From: Xanthomonas indica
Lineage (GTDB): Bacteria; Pseudomonadota; Gammaproteobacteria; Xanthomonadales; Xanthomonadaceae
NCBI RefSeq assembly: GCF_040529045.1
Contig: NZ_CP131914.1
Span: forward strand, 3,580,501 to 3,644,500
DNA length: 64,000 bases
Direction of reading: 5' to 3'
Shown: piece after piece, positions 55,808 to 64,000 of the stretch
Position numbering within the stretch: the stretch's first letter is position 1
Layout of the letters: each line of letters begins with the position of its first letter
The notes under the pieces: model-generated
Databases searched by the model: none
What the model was told of the DNA's origin: nothing
The model's input: only the letters and a program-made list of their open reading frames with translations
Made by a program: the position numbers and the translations under genes

Positions 55808-57178
55808 ATGCACGATGCCCCGCTGCTGCCCCCGGACGACGCCCAGACCCTGCAGCGCATCGCCGGCTGCGAGCAGATCGACCTGCTGCTGCCGGACTGC
55901 AACGGCCTGCTGCGCGGCAAGCGCATCGCCCGCGACGCGCTGGACAAGGTGTACCGCGACGGGGTGTGCCTGCCGATGTCGCTGATCGCCACCGACATCA
56001 CCGGCAACACCGTCGAGGAAACCGGGCTGGGCTACGACATCGGCGACGAGGACCGGCTGTGCTTCCCGGTGCCGGGCAGCCTGCGGCCGGTGCCGTGGGC
56101 GCCGGTGCCGTCGGCGCAACTGCTGCTCACGATGCAGGACGGTGCCGGCGGTGCGCTCGACTTCGCCCCGCGCCAGGTCTTGGCGCAGGTACTGGCGCGC
56201 CTGCAGGCACGCGGGCTGACGCCGGTGATCGCGGTGGAACTGGAGTTCTACCTGTTCGACCCGCACGCCGATGCGCAAGGCCGCCCGCAGCCGCCGCTGC
56301 ATGCCCACAGCGGGCTGCGCAACGACAGCACCCAGGTCTATTACATGCAGGAACTGGACGACCAGCGCGGCTTCACCGATACGGTCGCCCAGGCCTGCCG
56401 CGCGCAGGGCATTCCGGCCGACACCGCGGTCGCCGAGTACGCGCCCGGCCAGTTCGAGATCAACCTCAAGCACCGCGCCGATGCGCTGGCCGCCTGCGAC
56501 GATGCGGTGCTGCTCAAGCGCGCGATCAAGGCGATCGCGCAGCAGCAAGGCCTGCTCGCCAGCTTCATGGCCAAGCCCTTCGCGGCGCAGTCCGGCAGCG
56601 GCCTGCACCTGCACGTGAGCCTGCTCGACGGCGCCGGCGACAACGTGTTCGCCTGCACCCCGCAGGCACCGGCGGCGCCCTTGCGCCACGCCATCGGCGG
56701 GCTGCAGCGCAGCGCCGAGGACTGCCTGCTGCTGTTCGCACCGCACGCCAACAGCTACCGGCGCTTCGTCGCCAATGCCTTCGTCCCGCTCAACGACAGC
56801 TGGGGTTTCAACAACCGTACCGTGGCGATGCGGGTACCGCACAGCGACCCGGCCAACACCCGCATCGAACACCGCATCGCCGGCGCTGACGCCAATCCCT
56901 ACCTGGTCGCCGCGGCGGTGCTGGCCGGCATCGAACACGGCCTGGCGCAAAACATCGATCCGGGCCCGCCAACCCAGGGCAACGCCTATGCGCAATACGC
57001 CGCACGCGAACCGGACTGGCGCGGCGCGATCGCCCGTTTCCTGGACAGCGACTTCGCCGCCACCGCCTTCGGCACGCGCTTCCGCCATATCTACGGCCAG
57101 CAGAAGCGCCGCGAGCTGCTGGATTTCCAGGCGCAGGTCAGCGATGTGGACTATCGCTGGTATTTGCGCACAGTTTGA
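55808..57178 (+). CDS. Second glutamine-synthetase-family gamma-glutamylpolyamine synthetase
   Basis: A 456-residue GS-like protein, clearly distinct from the puuA at 53388: DLLLPDCNGLLRGKRIARDAL, AVELEFYLFDPHADAQG, EYAPGQFEINLKHRADAL, GSGLHLHVSLLDG, APHANSYRRFV and GFNNRTVAMRVPHS. It resembles SpuB/PuuA-type enzymes, and could act on another amine. It is followed by the puuB-like oxidase after about 105 bp, suggesting ligase plus oxidase pairing. Confidence 0.88.
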   Translation: MHDAPLLPPDDAQTLQRIAGCEQIDLLLPDCNGLLRGKRIARDALDKVYRDGVCLPMSLIATDITGNTVEETGLGYDIGDEDRLCFPVPGSLRPVPWAPVPSAQLLLTMQDGAGGALDFAPRQVLAQVLARLQARGLTPVIAVELEFYLFDPHADAQGRPQPPLHAHSGLRNDSTQVYYMQELDDQRGFTDTVAQACRAQGIPADTAVAEYAPGQFEINLKHRADALAACDDAVLLKRAIKAIAQQQGLLASFMAKPFAAQSGSGLHLHVSLLDGAGDNVFACTPQAPAAPLRHAIGGLQRSAEDCLLLFAPHANSYRRFVANAFVPLNDSWGFNNRTVAMRVPHSDPANTRIEHRIAGADANPYLVAAAVLAGIEHGLAQNIDPGPPTQGNAYAQYAAREPDWRGAIARFLDSDFAATAFGTRFRHIYGQQKRRELLDFQAQVSDVDYRWYLRTV

Positions 57179-57183
57179 AGGCC

Positions 57184-57328
57184 GGGACTCGGGAATGGAG
57201 AAACGGGAATCGAAAGCAGCGAGAGCGAAAGCGACTGGAGCCCAGGACATGGTGCGCCCGGGCCACCACAGCAGTTCGCCGCCATGACCGGCGCTTCTCC
57301 CATTGCCCATTCCCAAGTCCCCATTCCC
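57184..57328. repeat. Inverted GGGAATGG repeat overlapping the puuB start
   Basis: Left run GGGACTCGGGAATGGAGAAA (57184 on) and right run CTCCCATTGCCCATTCCCAA (57297 on) are inverted; it is the same family as 40268-40416. The right run lies inside the first 15 codons of the following gene. Confidence 0.7.
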
Positions 57329-58591
57329 GGCGCTTCCTGGTACCTCGACAGCGCCGCGCCGTTCCCCGCGCAGGAACCGCTGCGCGGACGCGTGCGCGCC
57401 GACGTGTGCATCCTTGGCGCCGGCTATACCGGGTTGAGTGCGGCGCTGGCGCTGGCCGAGGCCGGGTATCGGGTGGTGGTGCTGGAGGCGCAGCGGGTCG
57501 GCTGGGGCGCGTCCGGGCGCAACGGTGGGCAGGCCATCGTCGGCTACGGCTGCGAGCAGCACACCCTGGAAACCTTGCTTGGCCAGGACGATGCGCGGCT
57601 GTTGTTCGACTTCTCCCGCGACGGCATGCAGTTGCTGCGTAGCCGCATCGCCCGCCACGGCATCGCCTGCGACTGGCGCGACGGCCATGCGCACGTGGCG
57701 ATCAAGCCGCGCCAGGAACGTGCGCTGCGCGCCGGCATCATCGAGATGGCGCAGCGCTACGACTATCCGCTGCAATGGTGGGACCGCACGCAGTTGCAGT
57801 CGCAGCTGCGCAGTCCGCGCTACCTGGGGGCGATGTACGACGCGGCCAGCGGCCACCTGCATCCGCTGGAGTACGCGCGCGGCCTGGCGCGGGCGGCGCT
57901 GGCCGCCGGCGTGCGCATCTACGAACAGACCCCGGTCACGCAGCTGCTGCGCGGCGCGCGGCCGATCCTGCGCAGCGCGCACGGCGAGGTCGAAGGCGAG
58001 TTCGCCATCCTCGCCGGCAACGCCTGGCTGCGCGGCATCGCCCCGGAACTGGAATCGCGGATCATGCCGGTCGGCACCTACATCGGCGCCAGCGCGCCGC
58101 TGGGCGAGGCGCTGGCGCGCGAGCTGATCGGCAACGACATGGCGGTGGCCGACGTCAACTGGGCGCTGGACTACTTCCGCCTCAGCCGCGACCACCGGCT
58201 GCTGTTCGGCGGCCGTGCCAGCTATTCGTCGCTGCCGCCGCCCGGCCTGCGCGGCATGATGACCCGGCGCATGCGTCGGGTGTTCCCGCAATTGCGCCAG
58301 GTGCAGATGGAGTCGGTGTGGGGCGGCTACGTCGACATCACCCGCAACCGCGCCCCGCACTGGGGCAGGCTGACCCCGAACGTGTACTTCGCGCAGGGCT
58401 TCTCCGGCCACGGCGTGGCCGCCACCGGCCTGGCCGGCGCGGTCATCGCCGCGGCGATCGGCGGACAGGCGCAGCGGCTGGACGTGTTCGCGCGGGTTCC
58501 GCACGCGCCCTTCCCCGGCGGCCGCCTGCTGCGCACGCCGCTGCTGGTGGCGGCGATGTCCTGGTACAAGCTGCGCGACGCGCTGTGGTAG
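57284..58591 (+). CDS. puuB: FAD-dependent gamma-glutamylputrescine oxidase-like protein
   Basis: A 435-residue DAO-family flavoprotein. The Rossmann motif GAGYTGLSAALALAEAG lies at about residues 45-61, with RNGGQAIVGYGC and a C-terminal FAD contact SGHGVAATGLAGAVIA. PuuB oxidises gamma-glutamylputrescine to the aldehyde with peroxide formation. The only usable start, ATG 57284, makes the N-terminus TGASPIAHSQVPIPG, encoded by a copy of the intergenic repeat; the family-like sequence begins at ASWYLDSA. The ribosome site is weak. Confidence 0.9.
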   Translation: MTGASPIAHSQVPIPGASWYLDSAAPFPAQEPLRGRVRADVCILGAGYTGLSAALALAEAGYRVVVLEAQRVGWGASGRNGGQAIVGYGCEQHTLETLLGQDDARLLFDFSRDGMQLLRSRIARHGIACDWRDGHAHVAIKPRQERALRAGIIEMAQRYDYPLQWWDRTQLQSQLRSPRYLGAMYDAASGHLHPLEYARGLARAALAAGVRIYEQTPVTQLLRGARPILRSAHGEVEGEFAILAGNAWLRGIAPELESRIMPVGTYIGASAPLGEALARELIGNDMAVADVNWALDYFRLSRDHRLLFGGRASYSSLPPPGLRGMMTRRMRRVFPQLRQVQMESVWGGYVDITRNRAPHWGRLTPNVYFAQGFSGHGVAATGLAGAVIAAAIGGQAQRLDVFARVPHAPFPGGRLLRTPLLVAAMSWYKLRDALW

Positions 58592-58680
58592 CCGCCGCCG
58601 CGCCCGCGCCACCCTCAAGTTTGCGCACGCACGGCCGCTAACCGGGGTTCCACCCCTGGATTGCCGCCCGCGAGGCATGC

Positions 58681-60060
58681 ATGTCGCACCCGTTGTCGAT
58701 CTCCCCGATCGCCCCCGACGGCAGCCCTGCACAGCAGCGCATCCTGCTGGTGGAAAACTCGCGCACCTTCACCGACCTGCTGCGCGCAGCGATCGAGCAA
58801 CGGGTCGAACTGCCGGTCGTCGTGGTCTCCACCCTGGCCGAGGCCGCCGCCGCGCTGGACGACGGCGGCTCCTGGTTCCTGGCGCTGACCGGGCTGGTGC
58901 TGGCCGACGGCGACCGCGACACGGTGGTGGACTTCTTCGTCGCGCGCGGGCTGCCCACGGTGGTGGTCAGCGGGGTCTACGACGAAAGCCTGCGCAAGCG
59001 CATCCTGACCCAGCAGATCATCGATTTCGTCCTGAAGAACGCCCCGGACAGCATCGACTACCTGGCCTGGCTGGTGCAGCGGCTGGCGCGCAACCGCGCC
59101 ATCACCGCGCTGGTGGTGGACGACTCTCCGTCGGCGCGCGCCTACGCCGCCTCGCTGCTGGCGATGTACGGCTACAAGGTGGTGGAGGCCGCCGACGGCG
59201 CCGCCGGGCTGCGCGCGATCGAGGCCAACCCGTCCATCCGCCTGGCGGTGGTGGACCAGGAAATGCCGGGCATGGAGGGCGTGGAGTTCACCCGCCGGCT
59301 GCGCACCCTGCGCGCACGCGACATGCTGGCGGTGATCGGCCTGTCCGGCAACAACGACCCATCGCTGGTGCCGCGCTTCCTGAAGAACGGCGCCAACGAC
59401 TTCCTGCGCAAACCCTTTTCGCGCGAGGAATTCTTCTGTCGGGTCTCGCAGAACGTGGACCAGCTGGAACTGATCGGCACCCTGCAGGACCTGGCCACGC
59501 GCGACTTCCTCACCAGCCTGCCCAACCGCCGGCACTTCCTCGAGCAGAGCCAGCGGGCGCTGCCGCGATGGCTGGCACGGCAGCAGCCGGTCAGCGTGGC
59601 GATGCTCGACATCGACCATTTCAAGCACATCAACGACACCTTCGGCCACGAAGCCGGCGACGAGGCGCTGCGCGTGGTCGCCGCGACCCTGGCCGCGCAT
59701 GCGCGCCCCCAGGACATGGTGGCGCGCTTCGGCGGCGAAGAGTTCTGCATGCTGGCGCCGGGCCTGGACGCCGCTGCGGCCGCCGACTACTTCGAGACCC
59801 TGCGCACGCGCATCGCCGACCTGCGGGTCGCCGTGGGCACGCAGACCCTGCACCTCACCATCAGCATCGGCGTCAGCAACAGCGGGCCGCAGCGGCAGAC
59901 CCTGCATGCCCTGCTGACCGAGGCCGACAAATACCTGTACCTGGCCAAGGCCGGCGGCCGCAACCGGGTCGAATGCGCCCCGGCCGCGGAACCGGCGTTC
60001 AGCGACGCTCCCGCCGAATCGCCAGCAGCGCCAGCAAGGTCAGCAGCGCAGCCGCACTGA
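58681..60060 (+). CDS. Dual-receiver diguanylate cyclase (REC-REC-GGDEF)
   Basis: A 459-residue response regulator. Receiver 1 (about 20-135) is degenerate: RILLVENSRTF, but the phospho-Asp position is not clear (LALTGLVLADGD). Receiver 2 (about 142-262) is typical: VVDDSPSARA, phospho-Asp in AVVDQEMPGMEG, and Lys in FLRKPFSREEF. The GGDEF domain (about 285-445) has DFLTSLPNRRHF, the catalytic GGEEF in ARFGGEEFC and an inhibitory site RPQD five residues before it. It should make c-di-GMP in response to phosphorylation. It overlaps the convergent MFS gene by 62 bp. Confidence 0.94.
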   Translation: MSHPLSISPIAPDGSPAQQRILLVENSRTFTDLLRAAIEQRVELPVVVVSTLAEAAAALDDGGSWFLALTGLVLADGDRDTVVDFFVARGLPTVVVSGVYDESLRKRILTQQIIDFVLKNAPDSIDYLAWLVQRLARNRAITALVVDDSPSARAYAASLLAMYGYKVVEAADGAAGLRAIEANPSIRLAVVDQEMPGMEGVEFTRRLRTLRARDMLAVIGLSGNNDPSLVPRFLKNGANDFLRKPFSREEFFCRVSQNVDQLELIGTLQDLATRDFLTSLPNRRHFLEQSQRALPRWLARQQPVSVAMLDIDHFKHINDTFGHEAGDEALRVVAATLAAHARPQDMVARFGGEEFCMLAPGLDAAAAADYFETLRTRIADLRVAVGTQTLHLTISIGVSNSGPQRQTLHALLTEADKYLYLAKAGGRNRVECAPAAEPAFSDAPAESPAAPARSAAQPH

Positions 60061-61279
60061 GGTAGTAACCTACCCACGGCAGGCCGTACTGCTCGGCCAG
60101 CCACACCGCCACATAGGGCGCCGGCGCCGCGCCAACGATGCCGGCCAGGTTGAACGCCAGCGAGGCGCCGGTGTAGCGCACGGGCACCGGATACAACTCG
60201 GCCAGCAGCGTGCCGCAGGGGCCGTAGGTCAGGCCCATGAAGAAGAAGCCCAGCGCCAGGAAGCCCAGCACCTGCCACGGCTGCCCGGCCTGGAACAGCG
60301 GCGCGAACAGCAGCCCGAACGCGATGATGGCCACGCTCGCCAGCAGCATCGCCGGGCGCGTGCCACGGCGGTCGCCGTACCAGGCAGACAGCGGAATGCC
60401 GGCGGCGAAGAACAGGATGCCGACCATCTGCAGCAGCAGGAACTGCTCGCGGCTGTAGTGCAGGGCGTTGGTGCCATAGCCCAGCGCGAACACCGTCATC
60501 AGGTAGAACAGCACGAAGGTCGCCAGCACCGCGAGCGTGCCCAGCACCGTCGCGCCGACGTGCTGCGACAGCACCGTCTGCATCGGCATGCGCACCCGCT
60601 CGTTGCGGTCCAATGCGCGCTGGAAGTCCGGCGTCTCGTGGATGCGCAGACGCACCCACAGCCCAGTGATCACCAACAGGGCGCTGGCGACGAACGGAAT
60701 GCGCCAGCCCCAGCGCAGGAACTGCGCGTCGTCCAGCGCCGCGTCCAGCAACAGGAAGATCCCCGAGCACAGCAGGAAGCCCAGTGGCGCCCCCAGCTGC
60801 GGGAACATCCCGTACCAGGCGCGCTTGCCCGGCGGCGCGTTCTCGGTGGCCAGCAACACCGCCCCGCCCCACTCGCCGCCCAGGCCCAGGCCCTGGCCGA
60901 AGCGGCACAGCACCAGCAGCGCCGGTGCCCACACGCCGATCCGGTCGTAGCTGGGCAGCAGGCCGATCAGCACGGTGGACAGGCCCATGGTCAGCAGCGC
61001 CGCCACCAGCGTGGCCTTGCGCCCGACGCGGTCGCCGAAGTGGCCGAACAGCCCTGACCCCAGCGGCCGCGCGACGAAGGCCACGGCGAAGGTCGCCAGC
61101 GACTGCAACTGCGCCGCAGCGGGATCGCCCGCGGGGAAGAACAGCTTCGGGAACACCAGCACCGCAGCGGTGGCGTAGATGTAGAAATCGAAGAACTCGA
61201 TGGTGGTGCCGACCAGGCTGGCCAGCAGCACGCGGCGCGGCGAGTTGACGGGCGGAACGGCAGACGCGACGGCGCTCAT
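59999..61279 (-). CDS. MFS metabolite:H+ symporter (MHS family)
   Basis: A 426-residue, 12-helix transporter, start MSAVASAVPPVN at 61279. MHS signatures: LVGTTIEFFDFYIYATAAVLVFPKLFF, RPLGSGLFGHFGDRVGRKATL, GLGLGGEWGGAVLLATENAPPGKRAW and LRIHETPDF. Related proteins carry citrate, alpha-ketoglutarate, proline/betaine or shikimate; the substrate cannot be deduced. Its last 62 bp overlap the 3' end of the diguanylate cyclase gene on the other strand. Confidence 0.92.
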   Translation of the reverse strand: MSAVASAVPPVNSPRRVLLASLVGTTIEFFDFYIYATAAVLVFPKLFFPAGDPAAAQLQSLATFAVAFVARPLGSGLFGHFGDRVGRKATLVAALLTMGLSTVLIGLLPSYDRIGVWAPALLVLCRFGQGLGLGGEWGGAVLLATENAPPGKRAWYGMFPQLGAPLGFLLCSGIFLLLDAALDDAQFLRWGWRIPFVASALLVITGLWVRLRIHETPDFQRALDRNERVRMPMQTVLSQHVGATVLGTLAVLATFVLFYLMTVFALGYGTNALHYSREQFLLLQMVGILFFAAGIPLSAWYGDRRGTRPAMLLASVAIIAFGLLFAPLFQAGQPWQVLGFLALGFFFMGLTYGPCGTLLAELYPVPVRYTGASLAFNLAGIVGAAPAPYVAVWLAEQYGLPWVGYYLSAAALLTLLALLAIRRERR

Positions 61280-61647
61280 GGACTCGGCATTGGCGGACAA
61301 CGCCTGCGATTCTGGCAGATCGCCTCGCCTTTCGCAGCGTCGTGCGGCCGTCCCATGCCGCGCTGCGCGCCTCCTCCCCTCGCACAGTGGACCGCCCGCG
61401 CACTCCCGCTTGCCGGCGATCGGCGACCACCACGACGGCCGTGGCCGCTCCAGGACACCACGCGCCGCCCGACAGCGGCGCCATCGCCGGCGCCGCCACC
61501 GAGAAGGGATGTGCCCGCGCGCACCGCGCACGAGCACCTCCGGGCACGACCGGGAAAACCCGGCAAGCGGACTATCCGCGCGACCGTGCGGCCACCGCCG
61601 CCTTCCCGGTCCCGTGGCGACCGCCGGCGACGCGGTCGCCTCGCGCC
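61280..61647. other. Intergenic region between MFS transporter and ice nucleation gene
   Basis: A 368-bp spacer. The part next to the transporter should contain its promoter. Several reading frames cross it, but none resembles a protein. The end nearest the ice nucleation gene contains the hairpin at 61616-61640. Confidence 0.4.
61616..61640 (-). terminator. Possible terminator of the ice nucleation gene
   Basis: Perfect 9-bp arms GGCGACCGC and GCGGTCGCC around a 7-nt loop, beginning 8 nt after the stop codon on the minus strand. There is no T-run, so intrinsic termination is uncertain. Confidence 0.4.
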
Positions 61648-64000
61648 TCAGGCATCGTGCACATCCTCGACAACGCCTGGATCGCACTCCAACGGCAGGC
61701 ACGGCGCCTGCTCCAGCACCTCCACGTCGTCGCCCTTGCCGACAAGGTTGCCCTGCGCATCGACCTGGTACGGCATGTCGGCTTCCACCCCTTGCTCGCC
61801 GGTGGTGACCACGAGGTTGGTGTAGCGCTCGCCATCCCAGCAGCGAAAAATAAGCGTCGAGTTCTCTCCGCCGGTGAGCGTCGACCCCAGGCTGCCGATC
61901 AGCCTGCTGCGGGCGCCGGCGGTCAGGACGCTGTTCTTGCCGGCGGTCAGCTTGCTGCGGTCGCCGGCCATCAGCGTGCTGTCGTCCCCGGCGGTGAGCC
62001 TGCTCCGGTCGCCCGCGGTGAGATGGCTGTTGCGTCCGGCCAACAGCTTGCTGCGATCGCCGGCGGTCTGGGTGCTGTCGGCGCCGGCGATCAGCTTGCT
62101 GCGGTCGCCGGCGGTCTGCACGCTGTCTGCACCGGCGATCAGGGTGCTGCGCGACCCTGCGGTCTGGGAACTGCCCTTGCCGGCAATCAACATGCTTTTG
62201 TGGCCGGCGATCTGGATGCAGTCGTGGCCGGCGATCAGCGAGCTTCCGTAGCTGGCGATCAGGTTGCTGCCGTAGCCCGCCGTCAGGAAGCTGCGCACGC
62301 CGCTGGTCAGATTGCTGCCATAGCCGGCAATCAGCGAGCTGTCCTGCCCGGCGACGCCGGTGCTGCCGTAGCCCGCCGTCAGCGAACTGCTGTGTTCGGC
62401 CATCTGGGTACTGCCATAGCCGGCGGTCAACGTGCTCTCGTAGCCGGCGGTCTGGGAACTGCCGTAGCCGGCGATCAGCGTGCTGGCGTAACCGGCGATC
62501 TCGGTACTCCCGTAGCCGGCGGTCAGCGAACTGTTCTGCTGCGCGGTCAGCGAACTGCCGTAGCCCGCAGTCAAGGTGCTCTCATAGCCGGCGGTCTGGG
62601 TACTGCCGTAGCCGGCGATCAGCGAGCTGTCGTGGCCGGCGGTCGAATTGCTGCCATAGCCCGCCGTCAGCGTACTCTTGTAGCCGGCGGTTTGCGTGCT
62701 GCCATAGCCGGCGGTCAACGAGCTGTCGTAGCCGGCCGTCGAGGTGCTGCCGTAGCCGGCGGTGAGGGAGCTGCTCTCCTGTGCGGTCTGCGTGCTGCCG
62801 TAGCCTGTGGTCAGGGTGCTGTTGTAGCCCGCGGTCTGGGTGCTGCCGTAGCCGGCGATCAGCGAGCTGTCGTGACCGGCGGTGGAGGTACTGCCATAGC
62901 CGGCGGTGAGCGTACTGTCCTCCCGCGCGGTCTGGGTACTGCCGTAGCCGGCGGTGAGGGTGCTGTCGTAGCCGGCGGTCTGGGTGCTGCCATAGCCGGC
63001 GATCAGCGAACTGTCGGCGCCGGCAGTGCCGGTGCTCCCATAACCGGCCGTGATATCGCTGCCCTGCCGCGCCGTCTGCGTGCTGCCGTACCCCGCGGTC
63101 AGCGAACTGTCGCTGCCCGCGGTCTGCGTGCTGCCATAGCCGGCGATCAGCGTGCTGTCCGCACCGGCAGTGCCGGTGCTGCCATAGCCGGCGGTGACGT
63201 CGCTGCCTTGCCGCGCCGTTTGCGTACTGCCGTACCCCGCCGTCAGCGAACTGTCGCTGCCGGCGGTCTGTGTGCTGCCATAGCCCGCGATCAGCGTGCT
63301 ATCCGCGCCGGCGGTGCCGGTACTGCCATAGCCGGAGGTGACATCGCTGCCTTGCCGCGCGGTCTGGGTGCTGCCGTAACCGGCTGTCAGCGAACTGTCG
63401 CTGCCCGCGGTCTGCGTACTGCCATAGCCGGCGATCAGCGTGCTGTCCGCACCGGCAGTGCCGGTGCTGCCATAGCCGGCGGTGACATCGCTGCCTTGCC
63501 GCGCGGTCTGGGTGCTGCCGTAACCGGCTGTCAGCGAACTGTCGCTGCCCGCGGTCTGCGTACTGCCATAGCCGGCGATCAGCGTGCTGTCCGCACCGGC
63601 AGTGCCGGTGCTGCCATAGCCGGCGGTGACATCGCTGCCTTGCCGCGCCGTCTGCGTGCTGCCATAACCCGCGGTCAGCGAACTGTCGCTGCCGGCGGTC
63701 TGCGTGCTGCCATAGCCCGCGATCAACGAGCTGTCCGCACCCGCGGTACCGGTGCTGCCATAACCGGCAGTGACGTCACTGCCCTGCCGCGCCGTCTGCG
63801 TGCTGCCATAACCCGCGGTCAGCGAACTGTCGCTCCCTGCGGTTTGCGTGCTGCCATAGCCCGCGATCAACGAACTGTCCGCACCCGCAGTGCCGGTGCT
63901 GCCGTAGCCGGCGGTGACATCGCTGCCTTGCCGCGCCGTTTGCGTACTGCCATAACCCGCTGTCAACGAACTGTCGCTGCCCGCAGTCTGCGTGCTGCCG
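61648..64000 (-). CDS. Ice nucleation protein (InaX-like), 3' part
   Basis: The 5' end is beyond the window. The visible part encodes 44 complete 16-residue coils of consensus AGYGSTQTAGxDSxL plus one partial, then a 67-residue C-terminal domain (FRCWDGERYTNLVVTTGEQG, ADMPYQVDAQGNLVG). Such proteins sit on the outer membrane; stacked coils form a beta-solenoid with TxT-like rows that order water and trigger freezing. Coils 35 and 38-43 carry Arg late in the coil (AGDRSKL, AGARSRL), matching the R-coils needed for assembly in Pseudomonas proteins. The first 20 visible coils are almost identical 48-residue triplets. The N-terminal membrane-targeting domain is not visible. Confidence 0.96.
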   Translation of the reverse strand, partial: GSTQTAGSDSSLTAGYGSTQTARQGSDVTAGYGSTGTAGADSSLIAGYGSTQTAGSDSSLTAGYGSTQTARQGSDVTAGYGSTGTAGADSSLIAGYGSTQTAGSDSSLTAGYGSTQTARQGSDVTAGYGSTGTAGADSTLIAGYGSTQTAGSDSSLTAGYGSTQTARQGSDVTAGYGSTGTAGADSTLIAGYGSTQTAGSDSSLTAGYGSTQTARQGSDVTSGYGSTGTAGADSTLIAGYGSTQTAGSDSSLTAGYGSTQTARQGSDVTAGYGSTGTAGADSTLIAGYGSTQTAGSDSSLTAGYGSTQTARQGSDITAGYGSTGTAGADSSLIAGYGSTQTAGYDSTLTAGYGSTQTAREDSTLTAGYGSTSTAGHDSSLIAGYGSTQTAGYNSTLTTGYGSTQTAQESSSLTAGYGSTSTAGYDSSLTAGYGSTQTAGYKSTLTAGYGSNSTAGHDSSLIAGYGSTQTAGYESTLTAGYGSSLTAQQNSSLTAGYGSTEIAGYASTLIAGYGSSQTAGYESTLTAGYGSTQMAEHSSSLTAGYGSTGVAGQDSSLIAGYGSNLTSGVRSFLTAGYGSNLIASYGSSLIAGHDCIQIAGHKSMLIAGKGSSQTAGSRSTLIAGADSVQTAGDRSKLIAGADSTQTAGDRSKLLAGRNSHLTAGDRSRLTAGDDSTLMAGDRSKLTAGKNSVLTAGARSRLIGSLGSTLTGGENSTLIFRCWDGERYTNLVVTTGEQGVEADMPYQVDAQGNLVGKGDDVEVLEQAPCLPLECDPGVVEDVHDA
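63004..63963 (-). repeat. 144-bp tandem repeats within the ice nucleation gene
   Basis: Twenty consecutive coils are organised as triplets ending QTARQGSDV, GTAGADSSL (or GADSTL), QTAGSDSSL. The unit is 48 residues, 144 bp, and the copies also match closely at DNA level. The array continues past the window edge. Coils nearer the C-terminus lose the triplet register and diverge. Confidence 0.95.

Noticed and set aside
55766-58732. 988-codon minus-strand open frame across puuA2 and puuB
   Set aside because: It is antisense to two clear enzymes and has no recognisable domain.
61852-64000. Regular 48-nt spaced repeats suggestive of CRISPR
   Set aside because: The units are contiguous, in frame and encode ice nucleation coils; there are no unique spacers and no cas genes.

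Overview
This GC-rich window looks like chromosome from a Xanthomonas-type gammaproteobacterium (Xanthomonadaceae). The evidence is gene content and order (the fimT-pilVWXY1E pilin operon, petABC-sspAB, phoH-ybeY-corC, an Oar-type TonB receptor), many intergenic GTAG-type palindromes with the core GAGCGGCTTCAGCCGC, and an ice nucleation protein gene at the right edge. Ice nucleation genes are known from Pseudomonas, Pantoea/Erwinia and Xanthomonas (inaX). The species cannot be fixed by reading alone.

Layout. 0-10.7 kb: uvrB (cut by the left edge), a solitary pseudopilin, tRNA-Asn, the minor-pilin/adhesin operon fimT-pilV-pilW-pilX-pilY1-pilE, and a divergent LytS/AlgZ-type histidine kinase. 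10.7-24.6 kb: housekeeping genes, namely ppnN, an Oar-like receptor, marC, an SDR protein, grxD, an iron/manganese superoxide dismutase homologue, purEK, a Trm112-like protein, nadC and sspAB. 24.8-27.4 kb: the cytochrome bc1 complex. 27.5-33.6 kb: a lytic transglycosylase, a WYL regulator divergent from a GST, miaB, and an ArsR regulator divergent from osmC-ACT. 33.9-40.2 kb: phoH, ybeY, corC, a DUF4105 protein and corA, with two unrecognised secreted proteins interspersed.

40.4-58.6 kb is a polyamine (putrescine/spermidine) uptake and catabolism locus: an aldehyde dehydrogenase, potI-potH-potG, the binding protein potF, the aminotransferase spuC, puuA-puuD, and divergently a second puuA paralogue and a puuB-like oxidase. 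A three-gene EmrAB/NodT efflux operon sits between potG and potF. Both degradation routes are represented: transamination (SpuC) and gamma-glutamylation (PuuA, PuuB, PuuD). A 0.9 kb repeat-rich gap between spuC and puuA holds two inverted copies of a composite intergenic element, with a REP pair at the centre and simple-sequence repeats outside.

58.7-64 kb: a dual-receiver diguanylate cyclase, an MHS-type MFS transporter overlapping it tail to tail, and the 3' part of an ice nucleation gene. At least 44 complete 16-residue coils of that gene are visible; the distal ones form near-identical 48-residue (144 bp) units. No CRISPR array, prophage or insertion-sequence transposase was seen. The most notable items are the homogenised ice nucleation repeats, a superoxide dismutase homologue and an SDR protein with substituted active-site residues, an AlgZ-like kinase without an adjacent AlgR, the interrupted polyamine operon, and several large palindromic elements.
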